DNA of 64,000 nucleotides from Paenibacillus sp. NFR01 (GTDB lineage: Bacteria > Bacillota > Bacilli > Paenibacillales > Paenibacillaceae), in contig NZ_FOIK01000008.1 in NCBI RefSeq assembly GCF_900111565.1, positions 107,770-171,769 on the forward strand. Reading direction: 5' to 3'. Positions 17,745 to 26,340 of this stretch are shown here, in pieces. The notes below the pieces were generated by a model that was given only the letters and a program-made list of their open reading frames with translations, ran no database searches and was not told the origin of the DNA. The translations under genes and the position numbers were made by a program. Each line of letters opens with the position of its first letter. The stretch's first letter is position 1.

Positions 17745-18674
17745 CTAGTCCCCTCTCTTCTGGTCCATCAGAATCGGTCCATGCCCTTTGGTCCACAAGC
17801 TTAGGATTTCATCCAACTCCAAGCTGCGGCTCTTGATTACTTTTACGCCCAAATCCTGCAGGCGTTTCTCCTTTTTATGAAAATCCTGGATAAGCAGCGA
17901 TGCGGTATCCGCCGACTCCATGGCCACACGCTGCGCATCGGGGAATTCAGAGCGGAGCTCCTCCAGCTCCTCCGCGGATTCCGCGTTCACCCATATTTCG
18001 GTCCAGGTCCCGAACAAGCTGTCTTTCTCGGCCATGCCCAGCAGTTGCCCGCGGTGCATCAGCACGATGTAGTCCGCCAGCCGCCGCACTTCTTCGATGA
18101 TATGCGAACTGATGATGATCGTCGTGCCCTCACGCTCCATGTGCTCCTGCAGACGGGCGATCATCGCCTTCCAGGCGAACGGATCGAGGCCCGAGGAGGG
18201 TTCATCCAGCAGCAGCAGCCGGGGGTGCGGGGCAAGCGCGGCGGCAATCTCGAATTTGCGGCGCTGGCCTTTGGACATTTTGGAGAGCCGCTGGTCCCGC
18301 GGAACCTCGAATTCCTCCATCAGCGCCTCGAAATAGTCGCCGTCCCAGTTCGGATACCACCCGCTCCGGAAACGCGCGGCTTCTTCCGCCGTCCACCAGT
18401 TCTCCTCCGCCAGCGGATGCTCCGCGACGTAGGCGATCTGCTGCCGCACTTCAAGCGGGAGCAGATCCGGATACCGCTGTTCAAACCAGCGGATCTCCCC
18501 TTCCTCGGGAAAAGCGAGCTGCAGGAGCATATGCAGCAGCGTGCTTTTACCGGAGCCGTTCTGCCCGACCAGTGCCGTCACATATCCCGCCGGAATGTCT
18601 AAGTTTAGCGGACCGATTGTTTGAGCCTTGCGCTTCTTGCATACGTTCCGCAGTTCAATGGCCTGCTGTGCCAT
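17745..18674 (-). CDS. ABC transporter ATPase (YtrB-like)
   Basis: 309 residues. Walker A GQNGSGKSTLL, signature SKGQRRKFEIAAAL, Walker B LLLLDEPSSGLDPFAW and the His switch SSHIIEEV are intact. The GntR-family gene directly upstream and the membrane gene before it resemble the ytr operon of Bacillus, where such ATPases accompany a YtrA repressor. It may pair with the membrane protein at 19116-19844 rather than with the NatB-like permease. Substrate unknown. Confidence 0.9.
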   Translation of the reverse strand: MAQQAIELRNVCKKRKAQTIGPLNLDIPAGYVTALVGQNGSGKSTLLHMLLQLAFPEEGEIRWFEQRYPDLLPLEVRQQIAYVAEHPLAEENWWTAEEAARFRSGWYPNWDGDYFEALMEEFEVPRDQRLSKMSKGQRRKFEIAAALAPHPRLLLLDEPSSGLDPFAWKAMIARLQEHMEREGTTIIISSHIIEEVRRLADYIVLMHRGQLLGMAEKDSLFGTWTEIWVNAESAEELEELRSEFPDAQRVAMESADTASLLIQDFHKKEKRLQDLGVKVIKSRSLELDEILSLWTKGHGPILMDQKRGD

Positions 18675-18690
18675 GGGATGAACCCACCCT

Positions 18691-19086
18691 TCAGTTATTC
18701 TTTTTATATTTGCTCCGTACGATTTCGGTAAACAGCGCGATCAGCTCCTCTTCGCCGCACTGGACCGACAACCCGGCATCCACGGCGCTTTCCAGCGCCT
18801 TGCGCACCGTTTCCTGCTTGTAGGTCTCCATCGCCCCGTCACCGACATGCGAGACGAAGGTGCCCGTGCCCTGCCTCGTACGCAGCAAGCCTTCATTCTC
18901 CAAATCCTGATAAACCCGCCGCACCGTGATGACGCTGCATTTCAAATCCCCGGCGAATTCCCGGATCGAAGGCAGCAGCGTTCCTTCGGCGATGCTTCCC
19001 CCGATGATAAGCGAGCGGAGCTGGGTCTCAATCTGATGGTACAGCGGCTCAGGGCTGTTTTCGTTAATTTGTACCGGTATCCACAT
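18691..19086 (-). CDS. GntR-family repressor (YtrA subfamily)
   Basis: 131 residues, the short YtrA type. The winged helix-turn-helix is complete (YHQIETQLRSLIIGGSIAEGTLLPSIREFA, then CSVITVRRVYQDLENEGLL and RQGTGTFV). Only a short helical tail follows, with no ligand domain. Its position inside an ABC operon is typical; it is expected to repress its own operon through the palindrome at 19869-19896. Confidence 0.92.
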   Translation of the reverse strand: MWIPVQINENSPEPLYHQIETQLRSLIIGGSIAEGTLLPSIREFAGDLKCSVITVRRVYQDLENEGLLRTRQGTGTFVSHVGDGAMETYKQETVRKALESAVDAGLSVQCGEEELIALFTEIVRSKYKKNN

Positions 19087-19115
19087 CGTTCACACCTGCC
19101 TTCCCTGTGGCCCGA

Positions 19116-19844
19116 TCATACGAGATTGCGGCTCTTCAGCCGGCGGAGCGTCAGCTGCGAGAACAATTGAACCGATGCCGTGCCGGCGACCAGGCTTCCC
19201 CACATCAGCGGGGAGCGCAGCCCCCAATCCTTCGAAAATTCAATCAAGTACAAAAACAGATTGCCGTCCGACAGATGAATCAGCAGCGAAATGCCCAGCG
19301 CCAGCACGAAATTCAGCAAAAGCAGAAAAAAATAAACTTTTCCGCTGACCGTCAACTCGATGAAGATATACATGCCGCTGATTATCAGCCCCAGACCGAT
19401 GGCGGTTAATGCAAAGACCGCAAATTCAAGTAATTGAACCTCGCTGCGGACGCTCCCGCTGACGGCATAGATCAGGCCGAAATACAGAATTCCGTTCTGG
19501 AAGAACGAGTAGGCCGCATGCAGCTTCCGCCGGCATAAGATCATTTCGTTGGACACCGGCAGGCAACGCATATAACCCAGCATCCGCGTATAGGAATCTT
19601 CATGAATGTACTTCATCGTGCGTTTGGAAAAAGTCATGCCCAGCATCGGCAGCATCATGAGCAGCATGAAATCCACCAGCATGCCTCCGCCTTCGCCCGA
19701 TATAGTATCTTCGCCAATTACCGCGGTCAGCACGGCCATATAACCCATAAAGATGATGGCGAACAGCAGGCTTCTCAGCAGCTTCAAACGGTCGCCGTAA
19801 AATTCTCCCCGTACCAGCGCCCATGCTCCTTGAAACGTCGTCAT
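19116..19844 (-). CDS. Membrane protein of the GntR-ABC operon, probable ABC permease subunit
   Basis: 242 residues with about six hydrophobic segments (for example LLFAIIFMGYMAVLTAVIG near 25-43 and VYFFLLLLNFVLALGISLLI). No signature I can name. As the first gene of the operon, before the GntR gene and the YtrB-like ATPase, it is probably the membrane partner of that ATPase. GAGGGAATGTA precedes the ATG. Confidence 0.75.
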   Translation of the reverse strand: MTTFQGAWALVRGEFYGDRLKLLRSLLFAIIFMGYMAVLTAVIGEDTISGEGGGMLVDFMLLMMLPMLGMTFSKRTMKYIHEDSYTRMLGYMRCLPVSNEMILCRRKLHAAYSFFQNGILYFGLIYAVSGSVRSEVQLLEFAVFALTAIGLGLIISGMYIFIELTVSGKVYFFLLLLNFVLALGISLLIHLSDGNLFLYLIEFSKDWGLRSPLMWGSLVAGTASVQLFSQLTLRRLKSRNLV

Positions 19845-19868
19845 TACATTCCCTCGCTTTTTCTGTGC

Positions 19869-19896
19869 ATACTGTATATATTTATATACACAGTAT
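19869..19896. promoter_or_regulatory. Operator palindrome for the GntR repressor
   Basis: ATACTGTATATA (19869-19880), four bases, then TATACACAGTAT (19885-19896): the arms are inverted copies with one mismatch. It lies 25 bases before the first gene of the operon, and its TATATA words could hold the -10 element. Position, symmetry and the in-operon GntR gene point to autorepression. Confidence 0.65.
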
Positions 19897-19937
19897 ATGA
19901 CCTGAATTTTCCAGTGTCAACCCTATATTTAACAAAT

Positions 19938-19988
19938 CAAAAAACCTGCGGGCTCCTCTCCATGCAGAAGAAGAATTCGCAGGTTTTT
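19938..19988. terminator. Terminator at the end of the oxidase operon
   Basis: AAAAAACCTGCG and CGCAGGTTTTT flank a loop of about 28 bases. It ends the minus-strand cytochrome oxidase operon. Confidence 0.75.
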
Positions 19989-19999
19989 CTTTGGAACGG

Positions 20000-20464
20000 C
20001 TATGCGCCCAGAATGACTTCCCAGACCGGCTTCGTGTGCCCGCCCGGATAAAATATGTACAGCAGCACATAAACCACGACGCCCGTAATGGCGGTGATGA
20101 ACCAGATGACGGCCGTCACCCGGCCCCATTTGCGGTGCTTCGCATATTTCGCCTTGAAGCCCAGGACCAGGGTGGTAATGCCGAAGACGGCAGCCACCGA
20201 AGCCAATACGATGTGGAATATCAGAAAAATTTGGTACAGCGTCGCCAGATTGTCCGGCCCGCCCCACTCGGTATTGCCGACAAACGCCGTGCGCGAAGCG
20301 TATACCAGAAAAAACAGAATGGCGGCAATGGCCGCGGCAATCATCGTTTTTTTATGCGCTTCCCGTTTGCCCTGAATGATGAGTCTCCAGCCGATCGCCA
20401 CGAGTATCGCGCTGATCACGATAAAAGAGGTGCTGATCGTCGGAAACAACGTAAAAATATCCAT
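20000..20464 (-). CDS. CtaM-like oxidase assembly protein (DUF420, YozB type)
   Basis: 154 residues, four membrane segments. The DUF420 pattern is clear, with His residues in KREAHKKTM and FLIFHIVLA and a GHT near the C-terminus. DUF420 proteins (CtaM of Staphylococcus, YozB of Bacillus) are needed for haem-copper oxidase maturation. It is the last gene of the ctaCDEFG operon, 18 bases after ctaG. Confidence 0.88.
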   Translation of the reverse strand: MDIFTLFPTISTSFIVISAILVAIGWRLIIQGKREAHKKTMIAAAIAAILFFLVYASRTAFVGNTEWGGPDNLATLYQIFLIFHIVLASVAAVFGITTLVLGFKAKYAKHRKWGRVTAVIWFITAITGVVVYVLLYIFYPGGHTKPVWEVILGA

Positions 20465-20482
20465 GCTTATCCTCCTCGATGC

Positions 20483-21403
20483 TCACCGGGTATCCACTGG
20501 TGTTCCTTGAACCGGCAAGAGGGCAGCCATTGGCTCCTCCTCGTCAGGCCCGTTCTCTTTTTTATACCAATGATAGAACACATAAGCAAGCATGGAGGCA
20601 AAAATCCCTTCCTGGATGAACTTCATGGCGATGCCGCCGACCTGCTGATCGACCCTGGGCGACAGCCAGCCGAAATATGCCGGACCGCCGAATTGCTGCA
20701 ATAACGCCGCCGGGCTGCCCGAAACGCAGTAGCCCATAGCCCGTGCCCAGGCCTGAGGATCGCTGTAGGTGGCATAAAGCGGAGAACCTGCGAAGATGAT
20801 CAGTCCGCAGGCAGGCGTCAGGAGCACCATGTTCAGAAAAATATAGCCGATCCCGCCCGGCCCTTCCAGAGAACGCCTTTCGGGCAGCGGGTTGATCAAA
20901 TTCCACCACATCAGCGCCGCCGCAAGGAACAGCAGGCCGTAATACAGGCGGTGTACGGCAAAATGCAGCATGACGTAATCATGCACCGCTGGAAGATGAT
21001 ACAGCGAGAAGAGGCCGTTGAACAGGGCGGCGGAAACGACGGGCCGCGCCAGAAACGAAAGCCCCCGCAACGGCCGGAGAAAGGCAAGCAATATTCGCCA
21101 GGCCCAATCGGGAATGCCCAGCATCATCAGTGGAATTGCCACCAGATACGACAGCGCCATACTGAGCATATGAAACGAGAAAAAAATATGCCCAAGCAGG
21201 CTGACCGGCCCTCCTTGAGCAAGATAAAGCATGGCGAGGCCGCCGAGGAACAGCGCCCGCCGCCAAAGCGGCACGGGAGCCGCCCGGAGGCGCTCCGCGG
21301 CCGGACCGATCAGCACGAGATATCCCGCCGCAGCCAGCAGCGCTGCCGCAAGCAGCAGCGGACTCCACATTTCGGCAAAGCTGAATGCTTGCAGCCCGGA
21401 CAT
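20483..21403 (-). CDS. ctaG: CtaG, caa3 cytochrome c oxidase assembly factor
   Basis: 306 residues with about seven membrane segments. The caa3-type CtaG features include HIFFSFHMLSMALSYLVAIPLMMLG, SLYHLPAVHDYVMLH and LYYGLLFLAAALMWWNLINPLP. This family is unrelated to the Cox11-type CtaG; it is required for active caa3 oxidase in Bacillus and is thought to help copper insertion. It lies between ctaF and the DUF420 gene. Confidence 0.93.
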   Translation of the reverse strand: MSGLQAFSFAEMWSPLLLAAALLAAAGYLVLIGPAAERLRAAPVPLWRRALFLGGLAMLYLAQGGPVSLLGHIFFSFHMLSMALSYLVAIPLMMLGIPDWAWRILLAFLRPLRGLSFLARPVVSAALFNGLFSLYHLPAVHDYVMLHFAVHRLYYGLLFLAAALMWWNLINPLPERRSLEGPGGIGYIFLNMVLLTPACGLIIFAGSPLYATYSDPQAWARAMGYCVSGSPAALLQQFGGPAYFGWLSPRVDQQVGGIAMKFIQEGIFASMLAYVFYHWYKKENGPDEEEPMAALLPVQGTPVDTR

Positions 21404-21419
21404 CGCTTCGGCCCCCTTC

Positions 21420-21743
21420 CTAATCCCACCATACCCAGTACAGCGCCATCACAATGCAGGTCCCGGCAATAAAGAAGCCACCCGACATAAACAGGATCGG
21501 AAGCAGATGTCCTTTATCCTTAAGATGCATCCAGAAGCCCATTTGCAGGATGACCTGCAGCACCGCCATCACCAGCAGAAGAATGACCGCAAACGCCGCA
21601 TTGACGCCCCCGGCAGCGACCGCCGCAAAGGCGATTAACGTGAGCACCGCCGAAAAAACAAAAACCACGATGTGGCGCTGCGGCCCTTCCGGCCGGTGGC
21701 GGTGCCGTACGGCTCCCTCTTTTGCCTGCTCTTCCGTCGCCAT
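21420..21743 (-). CDS. ctaF: Cytochrome c oxidase subunit IV
   Basis: 107 residues with three membrane segments. VFVFSAVLTLIAFAAVAA, AAFAVILLLVMAVLQVILQMGFWMHLKDKG and the C-terminal FFIAGTCIVMALYWVWW are typical of the bacterial aa3/caa3 subunit IV. I use the ATG at 21743, which has AAGGTGGGG upstream; the frame is open for 52 more codons but overlaps ctaE. It follows ctaE by two bases. Confidence 0.92.
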   Translation of the reverse strand: MATEEQAKEGAVRHRHRPEGPQRHIVVFVFSAVLTLIAFAAVAAGGVNAAFAVILLLVMAVLQVILQMGFWMHLKDKGHLLPILFMSGGFFIAGTCIVMALYWVWWD

Positions 21744-21745
21744 CG

Positions 21746-22369
21746 TTACCCCACCTTTCCGAGCAAATACACGACTGTGAAGATAAAGACCCATACCACG
21801 TCGATAAAATGCCAGTACATCGCGGAGACGTACACTTTCGGCGCGGTTACCGTGTTTAGACCTTTGCGGACAAGCTGCGCGATCAGCAGCGAAATCCACA
21901 GAATCCCGAAGGCCACATGCGCCCCGTGGAATCCGACCAGCGTATAAAACGCCGAACTGAACGCGCTGGTAGTCATCCCGAATTCTTCATGCCGCACGTA
22001 TTTGGTAAATTCGTAAATCTCCAGCCCGAGAAACCCGGCGCCGAGCAGAACGGTGATGCCCAGCCAGGTCCGCAGCCTACCCGGATGATTCCGGTGCATC
22101 GCCTGGATCGCGAAGACACTGGTCAGGCTGCTGACGAGCAGCAGGAAGGTAGCCCCGGCCACCAGCGGAAGCTCAAACAGCTCGGCTGCCGACGGCCCAT
22201 CGTTCGTCTGATTGCGCAGCGCCAGGAAAGTGGCGAACAGCGTGCCGAAGAGCACAGCCTCCCCGCCGAGAAACAGCCAGAAGCCCAACACCTTGTTGCG
22301 GCCCTCCAGCGTTGCTTTTTCCGGTTCATGCGGCAGATTGCCCGCCGCTTCGGCATGTACCGTTGTCAT
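21746..22369 (-). CDS. ctaE: Cytochrome c oxidase subunit III
   Basis: 207 residues, five membrane segments. NKVLGFWLFLGGEAVLFGTLFATF is the standard first helix, and TLVGFHGAHVAFGILW and YWHFIDVVWVFIFTVVYL mark the later helices. Subunit III stabilises the proton-pumping core. The start overlaps the ctaD stop by four bases (ATGA). Confidence 0.96.
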   Translation of the reverse strand: MTTVHAEAAGNLPHEPEKATLEGRNKVLGFWLFLGGEAVLFGTLFATFLALRNQTNDGPSAAELFELPLVAGATFLLLVSSLTSVFAIQAMHRNHPGRLRTWLGITVLLGAGFLGLEIYEFTKYVRHEEFGMTTSAFSSAFYTLVGFHGAHVAFGILWISLLIAQLVRKGLNTVTAPKVYVSAMYWHFIDVVWVFIFTVVYLLGKVG

Positions 22370-24294
22370 CCCCGCTCACCGCCTTCCAGTTCCTCCGGCT
22401 CGATGTGCCAGCCGTGGTCGTCATACAAGGAACGCACCAGCATGCATCCGAACGTGATCGCAAGCCCCAGCGCCGTCACAATGTAGTTGTTGAACAGAAA
22501 GCCGAGCGCGGCGTTGGCATAATCATCCCGGCTGAACATAAACCCGAGCCCGGCAATAAAGATGCCGACGGACATCAGGAACGGCAGGATCGTTGCCGAA
22601 GGCATATGGATGGAACCGACCGGCTCGGCAGGCGTCATCTCTTTATGCCCGGCCAGCTTTTCCTTCCAGAACGCATCCAGCCCGCGTACGAGCGGGGTCT
22701 GCTTGAAATTGTACTCCGGCGGCGGCGAGGACATCGTCCACTCCAGCGTCCGCCCGTCCTCCCACGGATCGGCCGGCGCATCCGCCGGTTTTCGCGAGGT
22801 AAGCACGATATTGGTCAGGAAGATCAGCACCCCCACACCCATCAGTCCCGCACCGATCGTGCTAACAAAGTTCAAATCGTCGAAATCCTGATTCGGCAGA
22901 TACGTAAAGACGCGGCGCTGCATGCCCATCAGTCCGAGGAAATGCTGGACGAAGAAGGTCAGGTGGAAGCCGATGATAAACGTCCAGAACGTCCATTTCC
23001 CCAAGCTTTCGTTCAGCATCCGGCCGAACATCTTCGGCCACCAGTAGTGCAGCCCGGCGAACAGGCCGGAGACGAGGCCGCCGACGATAACATAGTGGAA
23101 ATGGGCCACGACGAAATACGTATCATGGAACTGGAAGTCCGCCGGCGCGGAAGCCAGCATGACGCCGGTGACGCCGCCCATCGTAAAGGTCGGGATAAAC
23201 CCGACGGCAAACAGGTTCGGGCTAGTGAAGCGCACCGAGCCGCCCCACATCGTGAACAGCCAGTTGAAGATCTTGATGCCGGTCGGCACGGCGATCAGCA
23301 TCGTCGACACCGAGAACAGGGCGTTGGCAACCGGGCCGAGGCCGGTGGTGAACATATGATGCGCCCAGACCATAAAGCCGAGGAAGGCGATCAGGATCGT
23401 CGCGAACACCATCGAGCTGTAGCCGAACAGCCGCTTGCGCGCGAATGTCGGAATAACCTCCGAAATGATGCCGAAGGCGGGAAGGATCAAGATGTACACT
23501 TCCGGATGGCCGAAAATCCAGAAGATATGCTGCCACAGCACGGGATTGCCCCCGGCTCCGACTTCAAAAAAGTTGGCGCCGATAATCCGGTCGAAAGTCA
23601 GCAGCACCAGGCCCACGGTAATCGCAGGAAAAGCAAACAGGATAATAGCGGAGGTAATAAACGTCGTCCAGGCGAACATCGGCATCCGCATGTAGGTCAT
23701 GCCCGGCGCGCGCATCGTGATGATGGTGGCCAGAAAGTTGATGCCCCCGATCAGCGTGCCCAGCCCGGCAATCTGCAGGCCGATCGTATAAAAGTCGACG
23801 CCGTGCGTCGTACTGTAGGTCGTGGTGGAGAGCGGCGTATAAGCGGTCCAGCCGGCATCCGGCGCGCCGCCCATCAGCCAGCTGAGGTTCAGCAGCAGCC
23901 CCCCGAACAGAAACGTCCAGAATCCGAGCGCATTGAGGAATGGGAACGCGACGTCACGTGCCCCGATCTGCAGCGGAATGACCGCATTCATCAGGGCGAA
24001 GATGACGGGCATGACCCCGAGAAAAATCATCGTCGTCCCGTGCATCGTAATCAGTTCGTTGAACGTCTGGGCTTCCAGAAACGTATTCATCGGCTTGATC
24101 AGCTGGATGCGGATCAGAATTGCCTCCAGCCCGCCGATGCCGAAGAAAAACCCGCCGGCCCAGAGGTACAGTATGGCGATTTTTTTATGGTCGACCGTGG
24201 TGATCCAGTCCATTAGCCCGGTATGCCTCTTGACGCTGTGGCTTTGCCCGAGCGGATGGGCGGAAGGATGCAGGGATTGCGCTGTTTGAGCCAA
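22366..24294 (-). CDS. ctaD: Cytochrome c oxidase subunit I (caa3 type)
   Basis: 642 residues. The haem-copper core is intact: LITMHGTTMIF (low-spin haem His), WQHIFWIFGHPEVYILILPAFG with the His-Glu-Tyr active-site group, WAHHMFTTGL (the copper-B His pair) and HDTYFVVAHFHYVIVGG (haem a3 and haem a ligands). It reduces O2 to water and pumps protons. The C-terminal extension of about 100 residues, including two more membrane segments, is usual for Bacillus caa3 enzymes. Confidence 0.97.
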   Translation of the reverse strand: MAQTAQSLHPSAHPLGQSHSVKRHTGLMDWITTVDHKKIAILYLWAGGFFFGIGGLEAILIRIQLIKPMNTFLEAQTFNELITMHGTTMIFLGVMPVIFALMNAVIPLQIGARDVAFPFLNALGFWTFLFGGLLLNLSWLMGGAPDAGWTAYTPLSTTTYSTTHGVDFYTIGLQIAGLGTLIGGINFLATIITMRAPGMTYMRMPMFAWTTFITSAIILFAFPAITVGLVLLTFDRIIGANFFEVGAGGNPVLWQHIFWIFGHPEVYILILPAFGIISEVIPTFARKRLFGYSSMVFATILIAFLGFMVWAHHMFTTGLGPVANALFSVSTMLIAVPTGIKIFNWLFTMWGGSVRFTSPNLFAVGFIPTFTMGGVTGVMLASAPADFQFHDTYFVVAHFHYVIVGGLVSGLFAGLHYWWPKMFGRMLNESLGKWTFWTFIIGFHLTFFVQHFLGLMGMQRRVFTYLPNQDFDDLNFVSTIGAGLMGVGVLIFLTNIVLTSRKPADAPADPWEDGRTLEWTMSSPPPEYNFKQTPLVRGLDAFWKEKLAGHKEMTPAEPVGSIHMPSATILPFLMSVGIFIAGLGFMFSRDDYANAALGFLFNNYIVTALGLAITFGCMLVRSLYDDHGWHIEPEELEGGERG

Positions 24295-24343
24295 GGTTCG
24301 TACCCCCTTTTCAAATATGCCGCTTCCTTGTATCGGACTTGTG

Positions 24344-25387
24344 TTAGTTCAGCTTGTAGCCGGCCAAGTATTCGGCGATTCCGTCGATCTCCTCTTCGCT
24401 GAGTCCAAGGCTCTTCGGATCCGGCATTTTATTCCCCGGCTTGACGCTTTGCGGATCATGCAGCCAGGTCTTCAGGTTGTCTTCGATCGGCGCTCCGTCC
24501 ACCCCCGTATCGTCGTTCAGCAGGATGCCGGCAACCGATTCGCGGGAACCGATGCCCGTCAGATTCGGCCCAAGGATTCCGCCTTGGTCACCGACGGCAT
24601 GGCAGCTCAGGCAGGCGGATTTGAACTTCTCGGCCACCTGCGGATCCTCCGGCATCACGGCCGGCGCTTTCATGGAATCGATCCAGGCGGTAAATTCGGC
24701 TTCGCTGACAGACTTCACCTTGAACTCCATCAGGCCGTGGGACGGCCCGCAAAGCTCGGCGCATTTGCCGCGGTAAACGCCTTCATTTGGCGCACTGAAG
24801 CTGAACCGGTTGACGGTTCCGTCGGGGTTGGTATCCATTTTCCCGGAAAGGGAAGGCACCCAGAAGGAGTGCAGCACATCGGCGGTGCCAAGCTCGAAGG
24901 CAATCGCCTTTCCGGCGGGAATCACCAGATCCTGCGCGGTCGTCACGCCGTAATCGGGATATTCGAACTCCCACCAGTATTGATGGCCGGTAACTTTGAC
25001 TTTGATGGCGTTTTTGTCGGTTGAATGGTCGTTGCCTGCGGCAAATACCGCTTTGACGGTAGGCACGGCGAGCACGATGACGAGGATAAGGGGAATGACG
25101 GTCCACAGCACTTCCAGCTTGAAATTGCCTTCGATTTGTTTAGGAATTTCATCATGTCCGGGCTTACGGCGATAGCGGATCAGCACATATGCAGCAATGG
25201 AGAAGACGATGAGCAGTACGACGATCATAATAGCGATCGACAGCTTCATCAAATCGAATGAGGTTTCTGCCGCGGGTCCCTGCGGCCTGAGTACCGACAG
25301 GTCCTGCCGCCCGCATCCGGCGAGAAGGAGTCCAAACGTTGCGGTCATGGGAAGAAGCCGTTTGCCGGCTTGCCACGTTTTCATCAT
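24344..25387 (-). CDS. ctaC: Cytochrome c oxidase subunit II with fused cytochrome c
   Basis: 347 residues. A lipoprotein signal (FGLLLAGCGRQ) is followed by two membrane helices. The CuA domain carries the Cys pair and His/Met in CAELCGPSHGLMEF, near residue 205. A C-terminal cytochrome c domain has the haem site CLSCH near residue 258 and an axial-Met segment GNKMPDP. This fusion defines a caa3 oxidase. First gene of the operon; the promoter at 25456-25484 lies about 70 bases upstream. Confidence 0.97.
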   Translation of the reverse strand: MMKTWQAGKRLLPMTATFGLLLAGCGRQDLSVLRPQGPAAETSFDLMKLSIAIMIVVLLIVFSIAAYVLIRYRRKPGHDEIPKQIEGNFKLEVLWTVIPLILVIVLAVPTVKAVFAAGNDHSTDKNAIKVKVTGHQYWWEFEYPDYGVTTAQDLVIPAGKAIAFELGTADVLHSFWVPSLSGKMDTNPDGTVNRFSFSAPNEGVYRGKCAELCGPSHGLMEFKVKSVSEAEFTAWIDSMKAPAVMPEDPQVAEKFKSACLSCHAVGDQGGILGPNLTGIGSRESVAGILLNDDTGVDGAPIEDNLKTWLHDPQSVKPGNKMPDPKSLGLSEEEIDGIAEYLAGYKLN

Positions 25388-25455
25388 AGATCTACCCCGC
25401 TTTTCCCGTTTTCGTAGACTTGTTCACATTCCTGTCAATTATGATAATCACTACT

Positions 25456-25484
25456 AATATAAGTTTATGGGCAATTTTTGTCAA
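25456..25484 (-). promoter_or_regulatory. SigA promoter of the caa3 oxidase operon
   Basis: On the minus strand TTGACA and TATATT are separated by exactly 17 bases. TTGTGAACGATTGACAA overlaps the -35 and resembles a Rex site, but with a three-base rather than four-base spacer. TGATAATCACTACTA downstream of the -10 matches a Fur-type box at 12 of 15. Both regulator assignments are weak. The remaining 25485-25676 shows no gene. Confidence 0.8.
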
Positions 25485-25676
25485 TCGTTCACAACAAGTT
25501 CATAATTTCGCAAAGTCCCCAAAAAGCTTGTCCTGAAGCCATTTAAGAACGCTTCCAAATTTTTGTCCTGCCGCGTCCCTTCTATTAAAGCGCATACAAA
25601 ACTATTTATTCCTTTAATTTCATTTGACATCTTCTATTAAACGATACCGGCCCTTCAAAGAGCGAAAAATGCGTAC

Positions 25677-25720
25677 AAAAAAAACCGCTCCCTGCGGCAA
25701 ATGCCGCGGGATTACGGTTT
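25677..25720 (-). terminator. Terminator after the 62-residue gene
   Basis: AAACCG and CGGTTT close a stem that contains GCGGC/GCCGC. The T run is on the minus-strand 3' side. Confidence 0.75.
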
Positions 25721-25789
25721 ATGAGAAATCCTCATGGAGGCAATGTTTACAGAATGTAAGGCACAGGAACCCCTCTGCGTCCTGATGCT

Positions 25790-25978
25790 CTAGGAGACGG
25801 AAGAGTTGATTCTTCCCAGCTCATGCTCTACGACCATGGTCAGCTCCTCTTCGTAGCCTCCCGTGATCCGGTATTTCCGGACGTACTCTTTTACAAATTT
25901 CTTGGGATCTTTGGGCCGGAAAATTCGTGTCATTTCCCTTAAACTTTCCTTAACTTCGTTGTGACCTTTACTTGCCAT
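25790..25978 (-). CDS. Small basic protein of unknown function
   Basis: 62 residues, soluble, no membrane segment. The sequence is helical and charged (KESLREMTRIFRPKDPKKFV, then YRITGGYEEELTMVVEHEL). Start at 25978 follows AGGGAACTGATC. I do not recognise a family. It follows a 214-base leader that appears structured (25979-26192). Confidence 0.7.
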   Translation of the reverse strand: MASKGHNEVKESLREMTRIFRPKDPKKFVKEYVRKYRITGGYEEELTMVVEHELGRINSSVS

Positions 25979-26210
25979 GATCAGTTCCCTCCCAAAACAT
26001 TGAAAATGAATGCTCCGTCGTAGAGAATGCATGATGAAAAGTCCAAGGCTAACGTTGAAAAATACTCGCGGTCCGCCTTCCTAAGCAGGTTCGTTGTGTA
26101 TTGGGCTGAGACTAAGACTGCGCACCTCATAGGGCCGTCTAGACACTTTAGTTACCCGAAGAGCCGGTCTCTGAATCACTCCTTTCGGGCCTTATCGTAT
26201 TATAATAGCA
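25979..26210 (-). ncRNA. Structured leader or small RNA upstream of the 62-residue gene
   Basis: A minus-strand promoter with TATAAT (26199-26204) or an extended TGCTATTAT is visible. The transcript would begin near 26192 with a hairpin at 26189-26155 (CCCGAA/TTCGGG, plus an inner GAG/CTC), and a second stem can form between ACTAA and TTAGT near 26152-26110. No reading frame fits this stretch. It does not match the riboswitch classes, T-box or 6S RNA patterns I can recall. It could be a 5' leader controlling the gene at 25790-25978 or an independent RNA. Confidence 0.4.
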
Positions 26211-26340
26211 TATTTCAGACCAACTTCCACCTATCCGTGTAAAATATGTTTGCGGATTTTATAAAAATATTGGTTAAGATAATATATCCGCCGCCGTGCG
26301 GTTTGATTCCGATAAACGCTGAAAGGGGCGAACCGCCGCG

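Noticed and set aside
22312..24216. A 634-codon open frame on the plus strand.
   Set aside because: It lies opposite ctaD/ctaE and is rich in Arg, His, Gln and Asp with no family features. It is a reading-frame shadow of high-GC coding DNA.
25979..26210. The structured leader considered as 6S RNA, T-box or SAM riboswitch.
   Set aside because: The conserved bases of these families, as far as I can recall them, are not seen. It is listed as unidentified.
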